A stretch of 64,000 nucleotides of DNA from NCBI RefSeq assembly GCF_018612875.1, contig NZ_JAGGRI010000027.1:1-64000 (forward strand), read 5' to 3'. Below the pieces are notes generated by a model. That model ran no database searches. It was not told the DNA's origin and saw nothing but the letters and a program-made list of their open reading frames with translations. The stretch is from Lysobacter sp. ISL-50. GTDB lineage: Bacteria > Pseudomonadota > Gammaproteobacteria > Xanthomonadales > Xanthomonadaceae. This document shows, one piece after another, positions 7,857 to 21,464 of this stretch. How positions within the stretch are numbered: position 1 is the stretch's first letter; each line of letters begins with the position of its first letter. The translations under genes were made by a program, and so were the position numbers.

Positions 7857-8624
7857 ATGCGCCTGCCCATCGTCCTTCTCTCCGCCGCCATGGCGCTGCC
7901 GCTGGCCTCCCAGGCCGCCGACCGCTGCGACAACGCCCAGCCGCGCAACCTGCAACTCGATCTGGCCGGGGTCAAAGCCGTGGTGTTCGCGATCGGCTCC
8001 GACGATCTGAGCGTCAAGGGCGCCGCCGGCGCCAAGGGCGCGGTCGAAGGCTATGCCTGCGCCTCCAACGCCGCCGACCTGTCCGGCCTGACCCTGACCC
8101 AGCAACGCGTCGGCGACAAGCTGGTGGTCACCGCCGCGCACGCCGACAAGATCAGCCTGAATTTCAACGGCCAGCGCCACATGAAGCTGCACGCCACGGT
8201 GCCCGACAACCTGATGGTGCAGCTCAAGGTCGGCTCCGGCGACGCCTCGGTCGAGAACGTGTCGGCGCTGAGCGCGGACGTGAACTCCGGCGACATCAAC
8301 ATCAGCCGCGTGCGCGGCCTGGTCACCGCCCAGGTGGGCTCGGGCGACATCGACCTGGACAAGATCGGTTCGCTGCAATTGCTGCGCCTGGGTTCGGGCG
8401 ATCTGAAGGCGCGCGGCATCGCCCACGACGTCAGCATCGGCTCGGTCGGCTCGGGCGATGTCGAACTCAACCAGGTCGGCGGCTCGGTCGAGCTCAAGCG
8501 CCTGGGCTCGGGCGATCTCGACGTCAGCGACGTGCGCGGCAATCTGCGCGTGAGCAGCGTCGGCAGCGGCTCGGTGCATCACCGCGGCGTCGTCGGCCGC
8601 GTCGACATTCCGCAGGAAGACTGA
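7857..8624 (+). CDS. Exported DUF2807-like (GIN domain) protein with GSGD repeats
   Basis: A 255-residue secreted or periplasmic protein. The signal peptide ends at SQA|AD (about residue 21). From about residue 120, short repeats carry GSGD, NSGD or GSGS turns every 15-22 residues (GSGDASVENVSAL, NSGDINISRV, GSGDIDLDKIG, GSGDLKARGI, GSGDVELNQVG, GSGDLDVSDV). This is the right-handed beta-helix pattern of the DUF2807/GIN family. No enzymatic site is visible. CCGGAG lies 8 bases before the ATG. It follows the YtrA-like ABC operon by 121 bases on the same strand and may share its regulation. Its own role is unknown; the fold suggests an adhesive or surface-associated function. Confidence 0.8.
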   Translation: MRLPIVLLSAAMALPLASQAADRCDNAQPRNLQLDLAGVKAVVFAIGSDDLSVKGAAGAKGAVEGYACASNAADLSGLTLTQQRVGDKLVVTAAHADKISLNFNGQRHMKLHATVPDNLMVQLKVGSGDASVENVSALSADVNSGDINISRVRGLVTAQVGSGDIDLDKIGSLQLLRLGSGDLKARGIAHDVSIGSVGSGDVELNQVGGSVELKRLGSGDLDVSDVRGNLRVSSVGSGSVHHRGVVGRVDIPQED

Positions 8625-8698
8625 CCGCGACGGCGCGTGCGCGCACGCGCCGCCGCTTCCCTCCTACCGCCGGCGCTCCGCGCGCTCAGGACTCCGCC

Positions 8699-9250
8699 AT
8701 GAAAGCCCCGCTTTCGCTGTTGCATCCCGCCACCTTGCTCGCCGTCCTGGCGCTGACCGTGTCGAACGCGGGCTGCTCGAAGTCGCCCGAACGCTCGCTC
8801 CACGTCTCGGTGATCGATCACATCAGCGTGGTCGGCGACGACGTGCGGGTGAAAGGCGACGGCGAGCATCGCGCCGACATCGCCGCCGACGGCGCGCTGA
8901 GCATCGACGGCAAGGCGCAGACCCTGAGCGCGGCGCAGCAGGCGATCAGCCGGCGTTACTACGAACAGGTCGTCGGCATCGGCCAGGACGGCGCCGCGAT
9001 GGGCAAGGCCGGCGCGGCGATGGCCGGCCAGGCGGTGAGCACCGCGTTCGAGGAACTGAGCAAGGGCAAGCCGGAGGAAATCGGCAAGAAGGTCGAAGCC
9101 GAAGCCTCCAAGCTGCAGGCGCAGGCGATGAAGATGTGCGACCGCGTCGCCAGCCTGCGCACCGCGCAGGACGAACTGCGCGCCTCGCTGCCGGCGTTCG
9201 CGCCGTTCGCCAAGATCGACGCCGACGTGGCGAAGGATTGCCGCCGCTAG
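8699..9250 (+). CDS. DUF2884-like (YggN-type) lipoprotein
   Basis: A 183-residue protein with a signal peptide and lipobox (SNAGC, Cys26). A short beta-rich segment (HISVVGDDVRVKGDGEHRADIAADGALSIDGK) is followed by a long amphipathic helical region and a conserved Cys near the end (KMCDRVASLRTAQDELRASLPAF). The order resembles DUF2884/YggN periplasmic proteins of unknown function. It lies 74 bases after the DUF2807-like gene on the same strand, so the two probably form a unit of exported proteins. Strong hairpins follow. Confidence 0.72.
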   Translation: MKAPLSLLHPATLLAVLALTVSNAGCSKSPERSLHVSVIDHISVVGDDVRVKGDGEHRADIAADGALSIDGKAQTLSAAQQAISRRYYEQVVGIGQDGAAMGKAGAAMAGQAVSTAFEELSKGKPEEIGKKVEAEASKLQAQAMKMCDRVASLRTAQDELRASLPAFAPFAKIDADVAKDCRR

Positions 9251-9259
9251 TTCAAACCG

Positions 9260-9310
9260 ACGGCGGGCCGCGGCCCGCCGTTCGCCACCAGGCCTTGCGC
9301 GAGCAAGGCC
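9260..9310. terminator. Two hairpins between convergent genes
   Basis: A perfect palindrome (ACGGCGGGCCG with CGGCCCGCCGT, 9260-9281) and a second stem (GGCCTTGC, loop GCGA, GCAAGGCC; 9291-9310) lie between the convergent DUF2884-like gene and the YiaA-like gene. They probably act as a bidirectional terminator pair although U tracts are short. Confidence 0.5.
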
Positions 9311-9340
9311 GGTGGCCGATATCCGGACCGGGACGCCGGC

Positions 9341-9760
9341 TTATTCCAGTTCTTCGCCCGAACCCGCGCCAGCGCCGTCACGGGTGTTCTTCTGCACCGC
9401 GATCGCCGCGAACAGGCTCAACGCATACGCCATGCCGTAGAAGCCTTTCTCGCTGAAGCTGATCTGCGCGTTCCACAGGCCGATGAACAACAGCAGCAGC
9501 GCGCTGACCACCGACACCCAGGCCAGGCCGTAGTAGATGTTCGTGACCGGGATGCCTTCCATCCGGTCGCGCACCGCCTTTTGCACCGACACGGCGGCGA
9601 ACAAGCCGTAGAGCAGCAGGGTCAGGTAGTAACCTTTTTCGTTGAGTTGCATGCTCGCGTTCCACAGGCCGATCAGATAGGCCAGTGCGCCGAGCATGAG
9701 CGCGGTCCACGAAGCGCCGACGAAAGCCGCCGAGGGCTTGCCGGAAATGGCACGGTTCAT
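9341..9760 (-). CDS. YiaA/YiaB family inner membrane protein
   Basis: A 139-residue membrane protein with four predicted helices arranged as two copies of a YiaAB module. The copies share IGLWNA(S/Q), a hydrophobic pair of helices and AVQK: AYLIGLWNASMQLNEKGYY...FAAVSVQKAVRDR and LLFIGLWNAQISFSEKGFY...FAAIAVQKNTRD. The function is unknown. The open frame extends 11 codons upstream, but the ATG at 9760 gives the usual start (MNRAISGKPSAAFVGASW). Terminator hairpins separate it from the preceding plus-strand gene. Confidence 0.88.
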   Translation of the reverse strand: MNRAISGKPSAAFVGASWTALMLGALAYLIGLWNASMQLNEKGYYLTLLLYGLFAAVSVQKAVRDRMEGIPVTNIYYGLAWVSVVSALLLLFIGLWNAQISFSEKGFYGMAYALSLFAAIAVQKNTRDGAGAGSGEELE

Positions 9761-10091
9761 ATCGCATCCTTGAGCGTTGGTAGCGGCGGGCAAATGCCAA
9801 AGTCGCCGTCGCGAGACGGGTTGCCGTGCGGGCGCTCCCAGCCCGCGCGCTCACTATGCCAAGCGCCCGCGGCGCTGTCATCCACCATCGCGCACGCGAA
9901 CTCAGCACGCCGGCCGGATCGGCCCGCATGATGCATAGCGTGGGTGCTTCGGTTCGCGGCCCGCGGCGGCGGCGCCGCGTTGAGACTCGAAGAGAAACCG
10001 CGAACCTGCGTGAGCCGGCGCGCGGACTTGAACGCCTGCGCCGGCGCGCGACGGCGAAGCCGTCGCTCACCTTGCCCGTGCTTTGCCGATG
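9761..10091. other. Intergenic region without a supported gene
   Basis: About 330 bases of GC-rich DNA upstream of the YiaA-like gene. Open frames crossing it have no recognisable domains and overlap each other. It presumably contains the promoter of the YiaA-like gene. Confidence 0.5.
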
Positions 10092-10119
10092 CCCGGGCCG
10101 GAACCAGTCCCGGCCCGGG
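10092..10119 (-). terminator. Strong hairpin after the small lipoprotein gene
   Basis: A perfect ten-base stem (CCCGGGCCGG with CCGGCCCGGG) with an eight-base loop, beginning 8 bases beyond the stop of the 59-residue lipoprotein gene. The U tract is weak. Confidence 0.5.
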
Positions 10120-10127
10120 GCGACCGG

Positions 10128-10307
10128 TCAGTGCTTCGGTGCGGCTTGAGCGACCGTGGCCTGCGCGGCTTGCGCCGCCGCGGGCGCGGCCTTCGCGGTC
10201 AGATCGACCTTGATGCCCTCGCCGAACGGAAACAGTTGCGGTTTGCAGGCAGCACAAACCAGCAGCGAGAGGACAGCGGCGTACCGAAGAAAATGCCTGG
10301 ACTTCAT
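10128..10307 (-). CDS. Small lipoprotein, 59 residues
   Basis: A short gene that a 60-residue cutoff would miss. It encodes MKSRHFLRYAAVLSLLVCAAC, a positively charged start, hydrophobic core and lipobox (VCAAC, Cys21). KPQLFPFGEGIKVDLTAKAA and an Ala/Gln-rich tail ending APKH follow. GGAG lies eight bases before the ATG, and a strong hairpin follows the stop. I do not recognise a family. The mature part of about 39 residues is too small for an enzyme; it may be a structural or entericidin-like envelope lipoprotein. The start, lipobox, ribosome site and terminator together support a real gene. Confidence 0.7.
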   Translation of the reverse strand: MKSRHFLRYAAVLSLLVCAACKPQLFPFGEGIKVDLTAKAAPAAAQAAQATVAQAAPKH

Positions 10308-10820
10308 GAGCGATGCTCCATCGTTATGGCTGGCCGGATCGGACCAGTGATTTCTGGGGGAGAAACTCCTCCGCGCGGAGCATCCGGCGCCGCGCGGAAC
10401 GAACTACATAAACCGCCAATATGAAACCCGTCATGGCGCCACGATTACCGCTCAATAACCGTGCGCCCTCGCCGGGTATCGGCGGGTGCGCCCGGCGGCC
10501 GAGGCCGCCGGATCCACGGCGCGCCGCCGCGAGGACGGCGCGCCAGGGAATCTGTACGCGGATAAAGATAGCCTTGGGACCGTTACGGCCCAATCCGCAT
10601 GGCCCCTGGTCGCAGCCCGGCGCGGCCCCCTGTCCGGCACGCGGAAAGATTATCCGGCGCGATGCCGGTTAATCCCCCTGTGCGCGCCGAGGATATCCAA
10701 GGGCCAACAGCGGAACCCCCAATTCGGTCGCGAAACAAAATCCTGGAACATTTACGCGCTAAAACCTTCACCTGGCCTTGACGCGACGCGCGAGGATTTT
10801 GCGCCAAGCCGCGGTTTCGC
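10308..10820. other. Intergenic region without a supported gene
   Basis: About 510 bases between the small lipoprotein gene and the 3' end of fumC. It holds several GC-rich inverted repeats, for example GGCGCGCCG facing CGGCGCGCC near 10519-10546. Overlapping short open frames have no recognisable features. Confidence 0.45.
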
Positions 10821-12293
<1,473 letters not shown>

Positions 12294-12430
12294 TGCCAAC
12301 TCCATTGAGTCGTGGGGGAGACGCGCCGCGGATCGCGCCGCGCGCCGTATCAATCAGGTCTGGGGCGAGCCGTGCTATCGCAAGGGCGCGCGCCGTGCTG
12401 GCATCGTTATTTCGCTGGCGGCCGTCATGA

Positions 12431-13933
<1,503 letters not shown>

Positions 13934-13956
13934 TCCCGCACCGGAGCATCGCCGCG

Positions 13957-14385
13957 ATGGAAGACCCCCGCGCCTGGACCCTGGCCGAGCAAGCCACCGA
14001 CGATGGCCTGTCCCTGACCCGGATCAAGCAGTTCGAACGCGGCTTCGACTTTCGCCGCTATCCAGAACGCTTGAACCTGATCTGGGCCTACCAGGACGAC
14101 CACAGCGCCGGCACCGCCTCGGCAGAGGAAATGGCGGCCATGGAACGCTTCGAAGACCGGGTCTGCGAGCGCATCGAAGCCGCCGGCCACAGTGTGTTGG
14201 CGATCGTGTTCACCGAGCCCGACCATCGCGAGTACGTGTTCCACACCCGCGACGTGAATGCTTTCATCGGCGAGCTCAACGCGATGCCGCAGGAAGCCAC
14301 GCCCTATCCGATCGAGATCGACCACGAGAGCGATCCCAAGGGCGAGTTCTACCGTTCCTTCGCCGACGCCATCGGCCTGCGCTGA
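13957..14385 (+). CDS. DUF695 domain protein
   Basis: A 142-residue cytosolic protein starting MEDPRAWTLAEQATDDGLSLTRIKQFERGFDFRRYPERLNL. The family pattern is WAYQDD, FEDRVCERIEA and TEPDHREYVFHTRDVNAFIGELN, followed by YPIEIDHESDPKGEFYRSF. These match DUF695-type proteins, whose function is unknown. The ATG lies 23 bases after the purB stop with GGAG a little upstream, so it is likely expressed from the purB transcript. Confidence 0.78.
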   Translation: MEDPRAWTLAEQATDDGLSLTRIKQFERGFDFRRYPERLNLIWAYQDDHSAGTASAEEMAAMERFEDRVCERIEAAGHSVLAIVFTEPDHREYVFHTRDVNAFIGELNAMPQEATPYPIEIDHESDPKGEFYRSFADAIGLR

Positions 14386-14485
14386 GTTCGCGCGCGCACA
14401 AATCGCAACACGAATAGCGGTTCCACGATGCCGCGCCATGACGGATAGTGGGCGAAGGTTTTTCACTTCCGCGAGCGAGGCAAAG

Positions 14486-15394
14486 ATGCGTTTGGCGATG
14501 GTTGCGATCGGTGTATTGGCGCTCGGCGGCTGCGCCGCGCCCGCTCTGAAGTCCGGGCAGAAAGCGACGGCGGCCGCGGCGGTATGTCCAGCCGATCCGA
14601 CCTGGGACACGCCCTCGGCGCCGCATCGCGTCCACGGCAATACCTGGTACGTCGGCACCTGCGGCATCAGCTCGATCCTGATCACCTCCGACCAGGGCCA
14701 TGTCCTGATCGACGGCACCACCGAGAAAGGCGCGGCGTCGGTGGAAGCCAATATCCGCGCGCTCGGTTTCAAGGTCGAGGACGTGCGCTACATCCTCAGC
14801 TCGCACGAACACCTCGACCACGCCGGCGGCATCGCCCGGTTGCAGCGCGACAGCGGCGCGACCGTGGTCGCGTTGCCGGCGCAAGCGGCGTCGCTGGAGC
14901 GCGGCCAGGGCGATCGCGGCGATCCGCAGTTCCTGAGCACGCCGGCGTTCGCGCCGGTACGCGCGGTGCGCCGCATCGAGGCCGGCGAAACGCTGACGCT
15001 GGGACCGATCGCGCTGACCGCGCACGCCACGCCGGGGCATACGCCGGGCAGCACCAGCTGGACCTGGCGCTCCTGCGATCAGGGCGGGCAGTGCCGCGCG
15101 ACCGCCTACGCCGACAGCCTCACGCCGTTTTCCGACGACGTGTATCGCTATACCGACGAGGCCGCGCATCCGGGCTTCATCGCCGCGTTCCGGCAAAGCC
15201 TGGTCACGGTCGCGAACCTGCCCTGCGACATTCTGCTGACTCCGCATCCGGGCGCCAGCGAGTTGTTCTCGCGCCTGGGACCGGGCGCGACCCGGCCGCT
15301 GGTCGATGCCGGCGCCTGCCGCGCTTACTCCGCCGCCGGCGCGGCCAAGCTGGACGCGCGCATCGCCAAGGAACGCGGCGACGCCAAGCCGTGA
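14486..15394 (+). CDS. Subclass B3-like metallo-beta-lactamase, lipoprotein
   Basis: A 302-residue predicted zinc hydrolase with a lipoprotein signal (LALGGC, Cys16). The B3-type zinc ligands are complete: H107-E-H109-L-D111-H112 in SSHEHLDHAGG, H185 in TPGHTPGSTSW and H254 in TPHPG. The start of the mature part (CPADPTWDTPSAPHRVHGNTWYVGTCGISSILI) is the B3 arrangement with an imidazole-side loop. B3 enzymes hydrolyse penicillins, cephalosporins and carbapenems. Two cysteine residues in WRSCDQGGQC could form a disulfide. The lipobox predicts membrane anchoring, whereas many B3 enzymes are soluble. The ATG at 14486 follows GAGGCAAAG. Activity cannot be proved by sequence alone. Confidence 0.88.
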   Translation: MRLAMVAIGVLALGGCAAPALKSGQKATAAAAVCPADPTWDTPSAPHRVHGNTWYVGTCGISSILITSDQGHVLIDGTTEKGAASVEANIRALGFKVEDVRYILSSHEHLDHAGGIARLQRDSGATVVALPAQAASLERGQGDRGDPQFLSTPAFAPVRAVRRIEAGETLTLGPIALTAHATPGHTPGSTSWTWRSCDQGGQCRATAYADSLTPFSDDVYRYTDEAAHPGFIAAFRQSLVTVANLPCDILLTPHPGASELFSRLGPGATRPLVDAGACRAYSAAGAAKLDARIAKERGDAKP

Positions 15395-15415
15395 TCGGGG
15401 CGTAGCGATCGATCG

Positions 15416-15433
15416 GGCCGCGACCACGCGGCC
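15416..15433 (+). terminator. Hairpin after the metallo-beta-lactamase gene
   Basis: A seven-base perfect stem (GGCCGCG, loop ACCA, CGCGGCC) 21 bases beyond the stop, followed by only two T residues. It is a weak intrinsic terminator candidate. Confidence 0.35.
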
Positions 15434-15482
15434 TTAGCGCTGGCTCGCGCAGACTCGCCACCAGCGTTGACGGAGGATGGCG

Positions 15483-15881
15483 ATGCAACAGTTGATCAAT
15501 ATCGACGTGCCCGATCTGGATGCGGCGCTGGCGTTCTACACGCGCGCCTTCGGCCTGCATGTCGGACGCCGGCTCGGCGGCGAGGTGATCGAACTGCTCG
15601 GCGGGCAGGCGCCGATCTATCTGTTGCTCAAGGCCGAGGGCTCGCTCGCGGCCGGCGCCGATACGCGCCGTTATGCGCGGCATTGGTCGCCGTTGCATCT
15701 GGACGTGGTGGTGCTGGATCTGGACGCGGCCTTGCGCAGCGCGCTGGCGGCCGGGGCGGTGCAGGAAGGCGAGGTCCGCAGCGCGAACTGGGGGCGGCTC
15801 GCGCGGATCGCCGATCCGTTCGGGCATGGGTGGTGCCTGCTGCAGTTTTTGGGGCGGGGCTATGATGAGATTGCGGGGTGA
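15483..15881 (+). CDS. VOC family protein (glyoxalase/bleomycin-resistance fold)
   Basis: A 132-residue single-domain VOC protein: MQQLINIDVPDLDAALAFYTRAFGLHVGRRLGGEVIELL, then HLDVVVLDLDAALRSALAAGAVQEGEV and IADPFGHGWCLLQF. Potential metal-side residues (His in SPLHLDVVV, Glu-like positions) follow the family layout. The substrate is not predictable. Two in-frame ATGs exist at 15477 and 15483. GGAGG ends directly before the first, so only the second has a workable spacing and is chosen. Confidence 0.85.
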   Translation: MQQLINIDVPDLDAALAFYTRAFGLHVGRRLGGEVIELLGGQAPIYLLLKAEGSLAAGADTRRYARHWSPLHLDVVVLDLDAALRSALAAGAVQEGEVRSANWGRLARIADPFGHGWCLLQFLGRGYDEIAG

Positions 15882-15890
15882 GGCAAAGGC

Positions 15891-15928
15891 GGAATCCCCC
15901 CTGCCCCCCTTTTTCAAAGGGGGGAACT
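15891..15928. repeat. Family C repeat, single arm
   Basis: One copy of the family C terminus, with a C-run, then CCCCCCTTTTTCAAAGGGGGG, and a flanking AACTGC, just after the VOC gene. The same end occurs at 48054-48166 and 61192-61530. Confidence 0.8.
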
Positions 15929-16043
15929 GCAACGGCAAGGGCGGTTGTAACTGCGGCCTTGTGTGCACGGCCCGACACGCGCGGCTCGCATGAGCGACAA
16001 TGGGGTTATCGGCGCGAATACGCCCGCCTGCCTGTCTCGCCTC

Positions 16044-17276
16044 ATGGCCACCAAGTCCAATAGCTCCGAGCTTCCGATCGAAATCGACGCCAGCCGCAAA
16101 CCGCCCCTGGGCATCGCCCCAGCCGCGTTCCTGCGCGATTACTGGCAAAAACGCCCGCTGCTGATCCGCAATGCGTTCGCCGGGCTGCAATCGCCGATCC
16201 AGCCCGAGGACCTCGCCGGCCTGGCCTGCGAGGAAGGCGTGCTGGCGCGGTTGATCCAGCACGATCGCGCCAGCGACCGCTACACGCTGCGGCACGGGCC
16301 GTTCGACGAGGCCGAGTTCCCGGGCATGCCGCATCAGGACTGGACCTTGCTGGTGCAGGACGTGGACAAGTGGGACGCCGATGTCGCCGCGCTGCTGCCG
16401 GCCTTCGACTTCCTGCCGCGCTGGCGCATCGACGACATCATGGTGTCGTTCGCCGCGCCCGGCGGTTCGGTCGGCGCGCACGTGGATCAGTACGACGTGT
16501 TCCTGCTGCAGGCCCAGGGCCACCGGCGCTGGCAGATCGACGCGCGCGCGGATGCGCCGCAGGACTTCCGCCCCGATGCCGACCTCAAGCTGCTGCGCGA
16601 ATTCGATCCCAGCCACGACTGGGTGCTCGGCCCGGGCGACATGCTGTACCTGCCGCCGGGCGTGCCGCATCACGGCGTCGCACAAGACGCCTGCCTGACC
16701 TTCTCGATCGGCATGCGCGCGCCTTCGGCCGCCGAGCTGATGGGCGACTACATCGACACCCTGGCCGGCGAGGCCGACGAAAGCCTGCGCTATCACGATC
16801 CCGACCTCGCCCCGCCGCGCGATCCGAACGAGATCGACGACGCCGCCATGGTCCGCGTGGTCGAGGCCTTGAACGCGATGCGCATGAACGATCCCGACCG
16901 CCTCGGCGACTGGTTCGGCCGCTTCATCACCGTGTACCGCGCCGCCGGCGAAGTGTCCGCGGGCCATGAACCGGCGCGTTCGCGCATCGAGATCGAATGG
17001 GACCTGCAGCGCGGCGCGGCGCTGTGGCGGCACCCGTGGTCGCGCATGGCCTGGCGCCGCGCGCACGCCAAGGGCCGCGCCGCCAGCCTGTACGTCAGCG
17101 GGCAGGAATTCGCCCTGCCCGCGCGCGACGCGCAGGCGATCGCGGGCGCGGCCGAGCTCGATCTGGCCGGCTATTCCGCGCTGTCGGAGGCCGGCCGCGA
17201 ATGTGTGCTCGAACTCATCGCCGGCGGCCACTATCGGCTGGGGCTGGATGAGGACGTCGGCGCCGAGGAGGAATAA
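16044..17276 (+). CDS. roxA: Cupin/JmjC-type oxygenase, probable ribosomal L16 arginine hydroxylase
   Basis: A 410-residue 2-oxoglutarate/Fe(II) oxygenase like YcfD/RoxA, which hydroxylates an arginine of ribosomal protein L16 in E. coli. The iron-binding triad is H146-x-D148 (GAHVDQYDVF) and a histidine in PHHGVA (about 209-210). Other family marks are FLRDYWQKRPLLIRNAF, DDIMVSFAAPGGSVGAH and GPGDMLYLPPGVPHH. The C-terminal half matches the dimerisation and winged-helix parts of YcfD. The start is uncertain: in-frame GTG at 15963 and ATG at 15990 lie upstream, none with a clear ribosome site. The ATG at 16044 gives the length closest to homologues. The gene begins just past a family C repeat. 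Confidence 0.87.
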   Translation: MATKSNSSELPIEIDASRKPPLGIAPAAFLRDYWQKRPLLIRNAFAGLQSPIQPEDLAGLACEEGVLARLIQHDRASDRYTLRHGPFDEAEFPGMPHQDWTLLVQDVDKWDADVAALLPAFDFLPRWRIDDIMVSFAAPGGSVGAHVDQYDVFLLQAQGHRRWQIDARADAPQDFRPDADLKLLREFDPSHDWVLGPGDMLYLPPGVPHHGVAQDACLTFSIGMRAPSAAELMGDYIDTLAGEADESLRYHDPDLAPPRDPNEIDDAAMVRVVEALNAMRMNDPDRLGDWFGRFITVYRAAGEVSAGHEPARSRIEIEWDLQRGAALWRHPWSRMAWRRAHAKGRAASLYVSGQEFALPARDAQAIAGAAELDLAGYSALSEAGRECVLELIAGGHYRLGLDEDVGAEEE

Positions 17277-17330
17277 GCCTCGGCGCGGCCCGACCCGGCT
17301 CGCTCGTTGCGGGTCCGGCCTTAACTCGCA

Positions 17331-17834
17331 ATGGATTCAGACGCTATGAATTCACCCTCGACCGCCGGCGATCAAGTGGAAACCCGCGAAGCCGCGCTGG
17401 CGGCGCTGAGCGCGATCGTCGCCGGCGCGCGCCGCGGCCTGCTGATCTACAGCCGCGAACTCGACCCGGGCCTGCTCGACCGCGCGGACGCGGTGAGCCT
17501 GCTGCGCCGCTTCGCCACCGCCGGCGGCGTCACCCGCGTGCTGCTGCAAGATCCGGCCGCACCGCAACGCGCGCTGGCGCCGCTGATCGGTCTGGCGCAG
17601 CGCCTGCCCAGCGCCTTCGAATTTCGCGCGATCGAGGAGCCGGTCGATCAGAACTACCCGGCCGCCTACATCGTCAACGATCGCGACGGCTGGTACTTCC
17701 GCCCGCTCGGCCATCGCTTCGACGGCGAGACCCGGATCGACGGCGGCGCCCGCGCGCGCCAGTTGCGCGCGCATTTCGAGCCGGTGTGGGAACGCGCCCG
17801 GGCGTGCACCGAGTTTCGCGCGCTGGGGATCTGA
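17331..17834 (+). CDS. Conserved protein of unknown function (possible PLD-like fold)
   Basis: A 167-residue cytosolic protein: TREAALAALSAIVAGARRGLLIYSRELDPGLLDRADAVSLLRRFATAGG, then a strand-rich middle and VDQNYPAAYIVNDRDGWYFRPLGHRFDGETRIDGGARARQLRAHFEPVWERA. The alternation of strands and helices and the LLIYSRELDP segment remind me of the phospholipase D fold without its HKD motif. It resembles the domain that sits after GNAT acetyltransferases in pseudomonads, as I recall (DUF7931-type). No active site is visible. ATGs at 17331 and 17346 are both possible. It follows the roxA-like gene by 54 bases and is probably cotranscribed. Confidence 0.7.
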   Translation: MDSDAMNSPSTAGDQVETREAALAALSAIVAGARRGLLIYSRELDPGLLDRADAVSLLRRFATAGGVTRVLLQDPAAPQRALAPLIGLAQRLPSAFEFRAIEEPVDQNYPAAYIVNDRDGWYFRPLGHRFDGETRIDGGARARQLRAHFEPVWERARACTEFRALGI

Positions 17835-18469
17835 GCGGCGCTCGCCGGTCTGGGTATGGACCCGGGCGCGGCCAGAGGCGACGGCCGCAGCGTCAATTCG
17901 AAGTCCCAGCGGTCCTCGGGCTGCGCTGGCTCGCGCGGCCCTTGCCAAGCGTGGGGGAGACCTGCGACTGCGCGAGCGGCGGTACGGCGGCGGCGTCGGC
18001 CGAGCCCAATCTGATCGGCCACATTCTTATTCGCTGCACGGGGCCGGACTTGGTCCCGGCCGTGCCATCGGCGGTAGCGCAGGCGACCGACGTAAGCCTC
18101 AGCGATGCCGCCAGGCCTGCTAGCCACTGCCCCATACCCCGACCGGTTCGGTAGTCCCGATGGCCCGCAGCGACCTCAGTCGCGAGCCATCCAGCCACCT
18201 GCGCACCGCGCCCGTTGCCCCGCGCCCCATCCCGACCCGCGGATCTGAGTGCCGGCTAAACCGTGACCGCAACCGTAAGCGAGCCCCTAAGCGCGCCGGT
18301 CCCGACCCGCCGCCGACCCCGGCCTTGCTTGAAACGCCGCGCCACGGCCCAAGACTTTGTCCAGCATTGCCGGAACGGTCCACTCAACGTTCCGGTCCCC
18401 TCCGGCGACCCCGACCGACCCGAAATCGAAGCAAATCGGTCGCTCAGACGTAAGTAGTTATGCCGTTGG
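17835..18469. other. Long intergenic region before sucA
   Basis: About 630 bases without a supported gene. An imperfect stem (CACGGGGCCGG facing CCGGCCGTG, near 18035-18065) is present. Overlapping open frames in several phases have no domains, and their codon pattern does not favour one phase. Confidence 0.45.
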
Positions 18470-18484
18470 GCTTAACACTACCGC

Positions 18485-18490
18485 TATAAT
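18485..18490 (+). promoter_or_regulatory. -10 box (TATAAT) upstream of sucA
   Basis: A perfect TATAAT 80 bases before the sucA GTG in an otherwise GC-rich region. The -35 region is weak (TTGGGC is too close for standard spacing), which suggests activator dependence. It is the only strong -10 seen before the sucA-sucB-lpdA-LOG series. Confidence 0.5.
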
Positions 18491-18569
18491 TCCGAGCCTT
18501 GTCCGCGCCCAGCACCCCGCGTGCGTGCGCGACGCCACTTCCGCCACCAAGAGTTTCCCGATAGCCATC

Positions 18570-21401
<2,832 letters not shown>

Positions 21402-21464
21402 GGCGCTGGTTCTTCCCGAAACAACTTACATACCCACATTCAAGCACTCCAGGATGCCTGCCCC

